Shown here: piece after piece, positions 28,101 to 34,815 of the stretch
How the letters are laid out: each line of letters opens with the position of its first letter
Numbering within the stretch: position 1 is the stretch's first letter
From: Tistrella bauzanensis
GTDB taxonomy: Bacteria > Pseudomonadota > Alphaproteobacteria > Tistrellales > Tistrellaceae
Assembly (NCBI RefSeq): GCF_014636235.1
Contig: NZ_BMDZ01000053.1
Location: forward strand, 3,267 to 40,539
Direction of reading: 5' to 3'
Length of the DNA stretch: 37,273 bases
Notes under the pieces: model-generated
The model's input: the letters and a program-made list of their open reading frames with translations, nothing else
Database searches by the model: none
Told to the model about the DNA's origin: nothing
Program-made: the position numbers and the translations under genes

Positions 28101-29891
28101 GCGCCGAAGGTGGATGGAGCCTGGACCCTGCATCGGGCATCCGAGGCATGGGCGGCGGCCGGCGGGCCGGCGCTGGATGTCTTCGTGCTGTTCTCGTCGA
28201 TCGCATCGGTGACCGGCGCGCCGGGGCAGGCCAATTATGCCGCCGCCAATGCCGCCATGGATGCGCTGGCGCGGCTGCGTCAGGCACAGGGGCTGCCGGT
28301 CACCTGCATCAACTGGGGACCATGGGACGCCGATAAGGGCGCCACCGACGGCGCCACCGATGGCGGCATGGCCGCGCGCACGCAGGCCGCCAACCACGCG
28401 CGTTTCGCGGCGCTGGGGCTGGGCCGGATGCCGGCCGCCCATAATCTGGATGTCTTCAGCCATCTGCTGACAGCGGATCTGCCGGTGGCGATGGTGGCCG
28501 ATATCAACTGGCCCCGGTTCCGGCGCGGCCTGCCATCCGCCGCCGCCGGCGCCACCTTCGCCCTTGTCGACCGTCAGGCGGTTGCATCGGGCGGCGCCGC
28601 GACCGGCGCGCTGTTCGACCGGCTGAAGGCGGCGGCGCCCGCCGATCGTGAGCGGCTGCTGATCGCCGCCCTGCGCGCTGAGGTGGCCATCGTGGTCGGG
28701 CTGCCGGCACCCGACGATATCGGCCTGGATCAGCCCCTGCTGAAGCTGGGCATCGACTCGCTGATGGCGGTGGAGCTGAAGAACCGGATCGAGGCCGGCT
28801 TGCGCTGCACGCTGAACCCGACCCTGCTGTTCGACCACCCGACCCTTCAGGCGCTGGGCCGGCATCTGGCCGGCGCGGTGCTGGGGCTGACCGGCGAGGC
28901 GGCGGTGGCGGCAGTGCCGGCGGGCTCGGATAACCGGTCATCCGATGATGATGGCGACAGCGGCCGGGCGATGGAGGCCGGGATGATCGAGGCCGGGATG
29001 ATCGAGGGCGCGGTGATCGATGGTGGCGGCCCGCGCCTGGGCCTGTGCCGCTGGGCGGCCGCGACCGGTGCCGCGCGCGCGCCGGCGCCGCTGATCATCT
29101 GCGTGCATGGCATTCTGGATCAGGGCGCGATCTGGGGGCCGGTCGCGGCCCGGCTGGCGGCGGCGGGCCATGAGGTGGTGGCCCCGGATCTGCGCGGCCA
29201 CGGGGTCAGCGACCATGCGCCCGCCGGTGTGCTGCCGACGGTGTTCGATTTCGTGGCCGATCTGGCCAGGGTCGTGCGCCAGGTGGTGGATCTGTCAGGA
29301 GAGGGGCGGCCCTATGTGCTGGTCGGTCATTCGATCGGCTCGCTGGCGGCGGCGCTGTATGCCGCCCATGCGCCCGACGGGTTGGCGCATCTGGTGCTGG
29401 TGGAGCCGGTGACCCCGGCGCTGCGCGATGGCCGGCCGGTGGTGGAGCGGCTGGCGACCGACCTGCGCTATCTGACCGAGGCGCCCGCCCATCCGGTCTA
29501 TCCCGACATCGCCACCGCCGCGCGGATGCTGGGGCTGAACCATCCGCATCTGGATGCGGCGCTGGCGCTGGCGCTGGCCCGGCGGGTGACCCGGCCGGTT
29601 GCCGGTGGCGTGTCGTGGATCTGGGATACACGGTTGCGCAACCCGCTTGGCGCCGATCCGGGCCTGTCCTGCCAGGGCTATCTGGATCTGCTGGCCGGCT
29701 TGCGCGTGCCCAGCACCCGCATTCACGGCGCCGAGAGCCGGTTCGCCGGTACGCCGGTGCTGCTGGACCCGGATTTGAACCTGCCAGGGTCGCGCAGTCT
29801 GACCATTGCCGGCAGCCATAACCTGCACACCGATGCGCCCGATCTGGTGCGCGACCTGATCCTTGCCGCGATCGACACCCAAGCCGGATGA
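22200..29891 (+). CDS. Reducing type I PKS, KS-AT-DH-ER-KR-ACP-hydrolase
   Basis: Predicted 2563-aa megasynthase. KS about 37-463 (C214, H349, H389). AT about 569-870 with S660 in GHSVGE and HAFHS, predicting malonyl-CoA. DH about 946-1260 with H980 in ADHRVYDRVVVPGA and D1171 in LDGCFQ. A KR structural subdomain is about 1280-1490. ER about 1510-1840 with HACAGGVGQAA. KR about 1860-2110 with TGGLGSLG, S2000, Y2013 and an LDD motif indicating the B type. ACP has Ser2187 in LGIDSLM. The C-terminal 270 residues are an alpha/beta hydrolase (S2378 in GHSIGS, late GSHNLH) in the place of a thioesterase. All domains look active, so it would add fully reduced two-carbon units, once or iteratively, and release the product. 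GGGAG precedes the ATG pair at 22200/22203. The N-terminal helix (QLNKAFRVIQHLEAEVAAL) looks like a docking coiled coil. Confidence 0.95.
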   Translation: MMQGSDQLNKAFRVIQHLEAEVAALRGARAPADALAEPVAIVGMACRMPGVAGDDGDGGGLDGFWSLLSQGRDAVVEVPPERWDIDALYDPDPDRPGRMSTRRGGFISGVDRFDAGFFNIAPREAALMDPQQRLLLELSWHALEHAAIAPDSLQGTPAGVFVGICASDYGRMAAADADNLNAYWGTGNVPSVAAGRIAYSFGLTGPCMSIDTACSSALVAVHCAADSLRRGECDAALAASANLVLAPEPTIAFSKAHMMSPDGRCQTFDARANGYVRSEGAAVLVLKTLSRARADGDRVWAVIRGSAVNQDGASGGLTVPNGPSQVALIRQALANAGLAPDQIGYIEAHGTGTALGDPIEVGALGQVFGQSHSADRPLYLGSVKTLVGHLEVAAGMAGLIKLVLSLNHGIIPGYPQLGDLSPHIPWAALPFNVVREPMPWPRGPRIAGISGFGFSGTNAHLIVEAPEAVTPEKTGEAAPAQPAHLVLLSARGDAALTALAARHAAHLRAHPDLPLDALSATLATGRDHLPHRLAVTATDMAGLAMALERAADGGAAGRRGQAPASAPRLGLLFSGQGAQYPGMGRRLYDLHPVFRAAIDRAAAILAPLIGADLRDLLWGDPGHRLSETGFTQPALFALEYALARLWLSWGLRPAFVAGHSVGEFAAACIAGVFSLDDGLRLIAARGRLMQALPDGGAMAVVPAGAAQVAPAVAAIVERMGDVVAIAGINAPDQTVISGARDAVLAVCARMKADYGVADRGLLDVSHAFHSPLMRPMLDDFRAVARSVTYARPSIGIVSGLTGRVAGDEIRDPEYWVRHVLAPVRFMDAVACMAGHGVGAWLEIGPRATLTGLARACLDTPAPPLTVASLAADGDDWLRMLDALARLHLGGVALDWRRAGRLDQPLPRRLALPVYPFQRNRYWLPEPKAGGGVIAAAAARDGETGHHPLLGQPLINAAQPAGDRLYQAVLSTGRSRLLADHRVYDRVVVPGAAYVDMALAAGGSAAGGAASGGRGRPALRNLSIQAAMVLAADRPQVVQTVIGARDDGGGSGFRIFSTAATDGGAEADAAWALHAAGDIVTGDHNQDAPQPVDLAGLRRRFAAGGHAMTADDFYGRYAAMGLQYGPAFRSVRQVFRMSDAADPEPPVLESLAEVAVDPAAMAGHVVHPALLDGCFQALGAVFADLGMGPAWLPVGIEAVRVLHAVPAMVWSHAVLRPRRQDGDPRAVADLRLIDPDGRVVVVVDGLQAVPVDRRALAFVTAGWKDKVYVPGWVPQPHPEPQPAADPTAPDPAAGDGGWLVLADRGGAGARLAAALAAGGRRVVVIGPDDLAGAVDDPAAWMRLIAGRIDAEGMALAGILHLWALDVTDSDDPAARAAAARLICGSTLGLVKALAAMPDRRLPRLWLITAGSQMVADSGPAGMMQAMLWGFGRSIALEHPALDCTCIDLPPHETRLDDDLVAGILADLLAPATEPQLAWRQGQRHVARLSRAVSLQGRPALTLPPVGADQGFRLRATGYGAFDRLRLLPAARVAPADDAVEIEVRAAAVNFKDVLYALGMLTAFSEAAGIMTAPDQPLGFECAGRVVRLGAAVRGLAVGDAVFAMAPSAMASHVTVDRRLVHRMPAGHRMSGELSFAEAAALPTVFMTAIYSLERLAGIRPGDRVLIHACAGGVGQAAIQIARRAGAIVYGTASPAKWPVLKAQGVAHVMHSRTLDFADEIMAVTEGRGVDIVINSLTGAVIEKSADVLAPGGRFIEIGKIGIWSAERMAAYRPDISYAAFDLGEIDETGGGLQAELLGDVVRGLEAGHLRPLPVRGFPITRAEAAFRHLAQARNIGKVVLTMPDADAEAAAGGAGPIRADRSYLVTGGLGSLGRAIARRLVEDGARHVVLAGRHADDDAAAALIARFADTGADIRVWPLDVTDRAAVDAVLARMGRELAPPGGIIHAAGVLDDGVITRQDMDRFARVLAPKVDGAWTLHRASEAWAAAGGPALDVFVLFSSIASVTGAPGQANYAAANAAMDALARLRQAQGLPVTCINWGPWDADKGATDGATDGGMAARTQAANHARFAALGLGRMPAAHNLDVFSHLLTADLPVAMVADINWPRFRRGLPSAAAGATFALVDRQAVASGGAATGALFDRLKAAAPADRERLLIAALRAEVAIVVGLPAPDDIGLDQPLLKLGIDSLMAVELKNRIEAGLRCTLNPTLLFDHPTLQALGRHLAGAVLGLTGEAAVAAVPAGSDNRSSDDDGDSGRAMEAGMIEAGMIEGAVIDGGGPRLGLCRWAAATGAARAPAPLIICVHGILDQGAIWGPVAARLAAAGHEVVAPDLRGHGVSDHAPAGVLPTVFDFVADLARVVRQVVDLSGEGRPYVLVGHSIGSLAAALYAAHAPDGLAHLVLVEPVTPALRDGRPVVERLATDLRYLTEAPAHPVYPDIATAARMLGLNHPHLDAALALALARRVTRPVAGGVSWIWDTRLRNPLGADPGLSCQGYLDLLAGLRVPSTRIHGAESRFAGTPVLLDPDLNLPGSRSLTIAGSHNLHTDAPDLVRDLILAAIDTQAG
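28974..29018 (+). repeat. 15-bp tandem repeat in the ACP-hydrolase linker
   Basis: GAGGCCGGGATGATC occurs at 28974-28988 and 28989-29003, with a degenerate third unit to 29018 (EAGMI, EAGMI, EGAVI). It sits in the flexible linker between the ACP and the terminal hydrolase. Confidence 0.88.
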
Positions 29892-31483
29892 CGCCGATGC
29901 TGAGCTTCTATGACGCCACGCGCACGCTTGCCGACATTCCAGACCTGCATGATGAAGGCACCGCGCTGATCTTCGGCGACCGCGTGACGACCTATCCGGA
30001 TCTGCGCGCCACCGCCGACCGGGTGGCGGCGGCGCTGGTGGCATCGGGGTTGGGCCGGCACGCCCGGGTGGGCTTTCTGGGGTTGGACAGCGACCGCGCC
30101 TATGCCCTGCTGTTCGGCTGCGCGCGGGCCGGCATGGTGTTCGTTCCGGTGAACTGGAAGCTGGAGCCCGACGATCTGCGCTATATCATGGCCGATAGCG
30201 GCGCCGAACTGCTGTTCGTCAGCGCCGATATGGCCGGTGTGGCGCGCGATATCGCCGATACCTGCCAAACCCTGCGCGGGCTGGTGGTGATGGATGGCAC
30301 GGCCGATACGGATGGGGGGACGGGCGGCGCCACACGGTTCGAAGACTGGCTGGAGAAGGGCGCGGCCGCGCCCGGCCGGGACGCAGCCGACCCCGACGCA
30401 CCCGTGATCCAGGTCTATACCAGCGGCACCAGCGGCCGGCCCAAGGGCGTGGTGCTGTGCCATCGCGGCTTCATCGATCTGGTGCGCGAGATCGAACGCG
30501 CGGGCGATGATTTCATCGACTGGCGGCCGGGCGACGTGTCGCTGCTGGCCCTGCCCAGCTTCCATGTCGGCGGGCTGTGGTGGGCGATCCAGGGGTTGAT
30601 CAACGGTGCCGCCAACATCGTGCTGCCGGCCTTCACCGGTGCGGCGGCGCTGACAGCGATCGGCCGCCATCGCGCCACCAAACTCGCCTTCGTGCCGGCG
30701 ATGCTGCGCTTCATGCTGTCGGAACCGGCGGCGGCCACCACCGATGTCTCGTCGGTGGGGCTGGTGATCTATGGCGGATCGCCGATGCCCCGGCCGATTC
30801 TGGATGCGGCCCAGGCGCTGTTCCGCTGCCGCTTCGCGCAGAATTACGGCCTGTCGGAAACCAGCAACATGGCGATCTTCCTGCCGGCGCCGGAACACGC
30901 GGCGCTTGCGGCCGCCGGCAGCACCGCCGCCGGCCGGCCGCTGCGCGGGGTGGGGCTGAAGATCATCGACGCCCAGGGCAATCCGCTGCCGCCCGGCCAG
31001 ACCGGCGAGATCGCCTTTCACACCCCCACACGCATGCTGGGCTATTGGAACCAGCCCGAGGCCACCGCCCGCGCCCTGGTGGATGGCTGGATCCTGACCG
31101 GCGATGCCGGCCATGTCGATGCCGATGGCTATCTGCACATCACCGACCGGATCAAGGATCTGATCATCTCGGCCGGTGAGAACATCTATCCGGCCGAGAT
31201 TGAACGGGTGCTGGCGGCCCATCCCGATATCGACGACGTGGCGGTGATCGGCATCCCCGACAAGCGCTGGGGCGAGGTGCCGCTGGCCTATGTGGTGGCG
31301 CGGCCCGGATCGGGGCTGACCCGCGCCGCCGTGATGGCCCATGCCCGCGAGACCATCGCCGCCTTCAAGATGATCCGCGACGTGGCCTTCATCGACCGCC
31401 TGCCCCGCAACCCCGCCGGCAAGATCCTGAAGCGGGTGCTGCGCGAACCCCATTGGGCGGGGCAGGGGCGCGGGGTGAATTGA
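29888..31483 (+). CDS. ANL-family acyl-CoA synthetase / AMP ligase
   Basis: Predicted 531-aa adenylate-forming enzyme, starting in an ATGA overlap with the PKS stop. The motifs are complete: VYTSGTSGRPKG near residue 178, YGLSETSN, TGDAGHVDADGYLHITDRIKD (read as two adjacent motifs), SAGENIYPAEIE and the catalytic lysine of NPAGKILKR. These are typical of fatty/aryl acyl-CoA synthetases rather than NRPS A domains or FAALs. It should activate a carboxylic acid and transfer it to CoA or to a carrier. As last gene of the operon it may charge the discrete ACP or recycle a released acid. Substrate unknown. Its stop lies 15 bp from the stop of the convergent amide-ligase gene. Confidence 0.92.
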   Translation: MTPMLSFYDATRTLADIPDLHDEGTALIFGDRVTTYPDLRATADRVAAALVASGLGRHARVGFLGLDSDRAYALLFGCARAGMVFVPVNWKLEPDDLRYIMADSGAELLFVSADMAGVARDIADTCQTLRGLVVMDGTADTDGGTGGATRFEDWLEKGAAAPGRDAADPDAPVIQVYTSGTSGRPKGVVLCHRGFIDLVREIERAGDDFIDWRPGDVSLLALPSFHVGGLWWAIQGLINGAANIVLPAFTGAAALTAIGRHRATKLAFVPAMLRFMLSEPAAATTDVSSVGLVIYGGSPMPRPILDAAQALFRCRFAQNYGLSETSNMAIFLPAPEHAALAAAGSTAAGRPLRGVGLKIIDAQGNPLPPGQTGEIAFHTPTRMLGYWNQPEATARALVDGWILTGDAGHVDADGYLHITDRIKDLIISAGENIYPAEIERVLAAHPDIDDVAVIGIPDKRWGEVPLAYVVARPGSGLTRAAVMAHARETIAAFKMIRDVAFIDRLPRNPAGKILKRVLREPHWAGQGRGVN

Positions 31484-31498
31484 TGGCGTGATGGCCGA

Positions 31499-33280
31499 TC
31501 AACGGGCCGGCCGCGCGCCCCGGGCATCGACGAACAGCCGCGCCCAGATCTCGACCACGATCACCGACCACAACCGATAGGCGTCGGCGCTGGCATAGAC
31601 ATCACGCCGGGCGGCCTGCAACCGGTCGATCTGGTCGCGGGTGAACAGGCCGCGATGATCGAGCGCCTGCGGATGCAGCAGGTCGCAGGCCAGCCCGTCC
31701 AGCATGTCGGCGAAATCCCGGTCATGGCGCAGTTGCTGAATACCCTTGCGTCGCCAGGCGATGGCTGGCGGCAGCAGACGGCGGGCGGCCGCAGAGCGCA
31801 GCACATGCTTGCCCTGGCCATCGTGGATCTTCACCCCGTCGGGCATCTCCATCGCCGCCCGGATGACGTCGCGGTCCCAATAGGGCATGCGCACCGACAG
31901 GCCCGGGCCCGCGAACAGCATGTGCTGGGCGCCCATCCGGCCGTCGTAATCGGCGATGCTGCGATGAAGCATGCGGGTCAGCGGCTCGGGTGCCTCGGGC
32001 GTGAAGGACACGGGCGGCACCACATGGCGTGCGCCGTTGACCGGTGGCGGTGCCGCCGGCGGGTGGTCGCCGTGACGGGCATGCAGCAGCAGCCGTCCGG
32101 CCCGGCTGGCGGGCGGGATGCCCGACCGCTCGGCGGTCATCAGCTCTTCCAGGCCCCGGCGCAGGCGGGGGCGGGCAAAGGCCGCATGGGCGACGCGGTG
32201 GCTTGGCATGCCGGCGAACAGGGTGTCGGAGCCGTTGCCGATGAACAGCGTGTCGACATGCTCCGCCGCCACACGGCCCATGGCGAAAAGACACGGGTAT
32301 TCCTCGTTGCCGATCGGATCCTCGACATGGGCGATGGCGTCGGGAAGGATCGCCGCCAGATCGCGCGGCGACAGGATCACCTCGTGGTGGTGGGTCTCCA
32401 TATGGGCGGCGGCCAGGCGGGCGCCCTCGATTTCAGGGTCGTCCTCGCCATGGCCGACCGTGAAGCTGTGGATGTCCGCGTCCGGCCGGCAGGCCCGGAT
32501 TGCCGCCAGCATGAAGGCGCTGTCGACCCCGCCGCTCAACGAGACCCCGATCGGCCCGGTGGGGGGTGACCCGGCGGGCGGCAGGCGGCGGCGCACGGCA
32601 TCGGTGAGTGCTGCCTCCAGCCCGGCGGCATGCGCTTCGGGCGGGCGGGTGCTGGTGCAGGGGCCGGGCAGGGCGAACCGGCGCCGATCGGCAGGGGCAG
32701 GTCGGTCGAGCCCGAACGTGATGCCGTGCCCGGGCGGGATCGGCCGGATATCGGCCAGAAAGCATTCATCCGGCCGGCAATAGCCGGTGTGCAGGAAATG
32801 GGTGATGGCATCCGGATCGGGCCGCGCGATCACGTCGTCGAGAGCGAGCAGGGCCTTATATTCGCCCGCGAAGGCGATGCCGCCACGCCCCAGCCGCGCG
32901 AACGACAGCGGTTCCAGCCCGTATGGATCGCGGGCGAGATGAAGCCATCGGCCGGACGGGTCGACCAGCGCCACCGCGAAGCCGCCATCGATGCCGGCCA
33001 GCGCGTCGGGTCCGTTCAGGGAAAGCGCCTGGATCAGCAGCGCTTCGGGCGTGATGCCATCGGGCTGGCCGGCGGTGCCGCCACCGCCGACGATATGGCC
33101 GGCAAACAGCACGCGGTCGCCATCGAGTGCCGGTGCGGCACCTGGGCCGACCCGGCCGAAGCGGACATCCGGCGCCGGGCTCCAGACCGGGCCGGGGGCG
33201 CCATGATGGGCCAGCCGGCCGGCCATCGCCGCCATCTCCCCGGCATCCGAGGGGCCGATGATGCCATAGATCGTGGTCAT
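31499..33280 (-). CDS. Asparagine-synthetase-like amide ligase without glutaminase cysteine
   Basis: Predicted 593-aa protein. The N-terminal half has the class II glutamine amidotransferase fold (GHIVGGGG, LVDPSGRWLHLARDPYGLEPL), but the catalytic Cys expected after Met1 is replaced: the MCGI position reads IYGI, with Tyr5. The synthetase half has the PP-loop SLSGGVDS (249-254) and EDPIGNEEYP, but the usual GEGSDELFGGY motif reads GNGSDTLFAGMP. Such proteins cannot draw ammonia from glutamine and usually adenylate a carboxylate to form an amide with another amine, as beta-lactam synthetases and lasso-peptide cyclases do. GGAGAGG lies 7 nt upstream of the ATG. It is the last gene of the phosphonate operon, so the substrate may be a phosphono amino acid or the aminolipid, an inference from context. 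Confidence 0.88.
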   Translation of the reverse strand: MTTIYGIIGPSDAGEMAAMAGRLAHHGAPGPVWSPAPDVRFGRVGPGAAPALDGDRVLFAGHIVGGGGTAGQPDGITPEALLIQALSLNGPDALAGIDGGFAVALVDPSGRWLHLARDPYGLEPLSFARLGRGGIAFAGEYKALLALDDVIARPDPDAITHFLHTGYCRPDECFLADIRPIPPGHGITFGLDRPAPADRRRFALPGPCTSTRPPEAHAAGLEAALTDAVRRRLPPAGSPPTGPIGVSLSGGVDSAFMLAAIRACRPDADIHSFTVGHGEDDPEIEGARLAAAHMETHHHEVILSPRDLAAILPDAIAHVEDPIGNEEYPCLFAMGRVAAEHVDTLFIGNGSDTLFAGMPSHRVAHAAFARPRLRRGLEELMTAERSGIPPASRAGRLLLHARHGDHPPAAPPPVNGARHVVPPVSFTPEAPEPLTRMLHRSIADYDGRMGAQHMLFAGPGLSVRMPYWDRDVIRAAMEMPDGVKIHDGQGKHVLRSAAARRLLPPAIAWRRKGIQQLRHDRDFADMLDGLACDLLHPQALDHRGLFTRDQIDRLQAARRDVYASADAYRLWSVIVVEIWARLFVDARGARPAR

Positions 33281-33299
33281 GAATGCGCCTCTCCGCGGA

Positions 33300-33890
33300 T
33301 CAGCCGATCAGAAACACGGTCGTGGCGGCAACGAAGGCCGTGACGACCAGATACATCACCCCGCCGATCGGCGGCACCCTGACCGGCGCCAGATGCAGCA
33401 CGGCCAGGATCGCCAGGGCGGCTGCCAGCGCGACCGGAAACAGCGGTGCTGCACCGCCGGTGGCCAGATGGATGATCGCCACCACCGGCAGGTTCCAGGT
33501 CATCGGCACGCCGTGGAACCGGCCGCCATCCAGCCCGTGGACGGTGAACCAGCCCAGGCGCACCGCGACCGCGACCGCATGGGCGATGCCGATGGCGATC
33601 GCCCAGGGCGCGCTGCCGCTGGCCTGAAGCAGCAGCACCGCCGGAAACGCGCCGCCGGTGACCATGTCGGTCAGGCTGTCGAGCTGCTTGCCGATCTGCG
33701 GCATGTCGGCGGCGCGGTTCGCCATCCGCCGCGCCACCAGCCCGTCGAAATGGTCGGCGAGCAGCGCCCAGAGCAGGCAGACGATCGCCACCGCCGGCGC
33801 GCCCGACAGCAGGGCCGCGAACCCGCCGATGGCCAGCGCCAGCCCGGTCAGCGTGATGAGATTGGGTAGGTCGAGAAGCGCACGGATCAT
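33300..33890 (-). CDS. CDP-alcohol phosphatidyltransferase family protein
   Basis: Predicted 196-aa integral membrane enzyme with about six hydrophobic segments. The signature is present: D46-x2-D49-G50-x2-A53-R54, then a 12-residue spacer, G67-x3-D71-x3-D75 (GKQLDSLTD). The usual spacer is 8-9 residues, so this one is extended. The following MVTGGAFPAVLL recalls phosphatidylserine-synthase-like members. These enzymes swap CMP of a CDP-linked substrate for an alcohol. In an operon with PEP mutase and a nucleotidyltransferase, the likely donor is a CMP-phosphonate and the acceptor a lipid alcohol such as diacylglycerol. AGGAGG lies 8 nt upstream of the ATG. It starts 19 bp upstream of the amide-ligase start codon side, tightly linked. 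Confidence 0.9.
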   Translation of the reverse strand: MIRALLDLPNLITLTGLALAIGGFAALLSGAPAVAIVCLLWALLADHFDGLVARRMANRAADMPQIGKQLDSLTDMVTGGAFPAVLLLQASGSAPWAIAIGIAHAVAVAVRLGWFTVHGLDGGRFHGVPMTWNLPVVAIIHLATGGAAPLFPVALAAALAILAVLHLAPVRVPPIGGVMYLVVTAFVAATTVFLIG

Positions 33891-33903
33891 GGATCGGGCC
33901 TCC

Positions 33904-33943
33904 TGTGGCGTCTGGGTGTGTGGCGTCGTGGACTGTGTGGCGT
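33904..33943. repeat. Three short direct repeats TGTGGCGT
   Basis: TGTGGCGT occurs at 33904-33911, 33919-33926 and 33936-33943, spaced 15 and 17 bp, in the 69-bp gap between the CDP-alcohol transferase and nucleotidyltransferase genes. Function unknown; could be chance in a GC-rich gap. Confidence 0.6.
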
Positions 33944-33959
33944 GGTGGATGGCCGGCCG

Positions 33960-34769
33960 TCAGGCGACGTTGCGGAACAGTTGGTTGGCCGTCTCCAGAT
34001 CGCCGGCGTCGTCGACCTCGAACCACGGCAGATCCTGGCACGACACCGCCCGCAAGCCGGCCATGCCGCGGGTGAGCGCCTGATCCATGACCTCCTCGAC
34101 ATAGGCGGTCACATGGCCGCCCGCGACCGATGCCGCCAGCGCCGGCACCAGTTGCTGTTGCAGGAAATCCTGTCGCAGCAGATGGATGTTTATGGTCTTC
34201 AGCAGGCGGCCGGTGCCGGGCTCGCCCGCCCGCATCCGGGTGCGGAAGCTCAGTACCCGCGACGCATGGTCGATCGCGACCGTGGACCCCGACATCGGCG
34301 GCAGGAAGGGCGCCACCGCCGTCACACTGCCGGGACCGGCGCTGATCAGGCGGGGGAGCAGGTGCCGGTCGAACATCACATCGCCCTCGATCAGGAACAG
34401 GTCGCGATCGAGATGGGCGCGCGCCTGCCAGAGCGAGACGCTGTTGTTGCTGGCGCTGTAATCCGGCGCGTCGACGAAGCGGATATCGAGGGTCTGGCCA
34501 TTGCCATTGTCGAGCCTGCGGCCATGCGCCAGGGCGGCGGCGCGCACCTGCTCGCCGCGATAGCCGGTGACGATCACCACCTCGCGCACACCGGCCGCGT
34601 GCAGGCAGTCCAGGGCATTGATCAGCATCGGCCGGCCGGCCACCGGCACCAGCGGCTTGGGGATGCTGTCGGTATAGGGGCGCAGGCGCGAGCCCAGGCC
34701 GGCGGCCAGGATGACGGCGCGGCCGGGGCCGCGCGGCGTGCCGTTGATCGGTATGGCGGTCAAGGTCAT
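33960..34769 (-). CDS. Nucleotidyltransferase, candidate CTP:phosphonate cytidylyltransferase
   Basis: Predicted 269-aa cytoplasmic enzyme of the sugar-phosphate nucleotidyltransferase fold: LAAGLGSRLRP (21-31) with PKPLVPVAGRPML is the nucleotide-binding signature, VVIVTGYRGEQV follows, and FLIEGDVMFD holds the metal-binding acidic residue. SASNNSVSLWQAR and the ending WFEVDDAGDLETA resemble LicC/PntC-like cytidylyltransferases, which activate phosphocholine or 2-aminoethylphosphonate with CTP. In this operon it probably makes the CMP ester of a phosphonate. The ribosome site before the ATG at 34769 is poor. A sugar-phosphate substrate is the alternative, but no sugar genes are nearby. Confidence 0.87.
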   Translation of the reverse strand: MTLTAIPINGTPRGPGRAVILAAGLGSRLRPYTDSIPKPLVPVAGRPMLINALDCLHAAGVREVVIVTGYRGEQVRAAALAHGRRLDNGNGQTLDIRFVDAPDYSASNNSVSLWQARAHLDRDLFLIEGDVMFDRHLLPRLISAGPGSVTAVAPFLPPMSGSTVAIDHASRVLSFRTRMRAGEPGTGRLLKTINIHLLRQDFLQQQLVPALAASVAGGHVTAYVEEVMDQALTRGMAGLRAVSCQDLPWFEVDDAGDLETANQLFRNVA

Positions 34770-34815
34770 GGCGGGTGCTTTCGGCAGGCTGTGAACGGAT
34801 CGGGCGATAGAGGGA

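Noticed and set aside
23169-28865. 1898-aa open frame antisense to the reducing PKS
   Set aside because: It lies fully opposite a gene with all PKS motifs intact. In sequence with nearly all G/C third positions, antisense frames seldom meet stop codons. The translation is rich in Arg, His, Gln and Pro with no domain.
29723-31453. 576-aa open frame antisense to the AMP ligase
   Set aside because: Shadow frame; the plus-strand ligase has every ANL motif.
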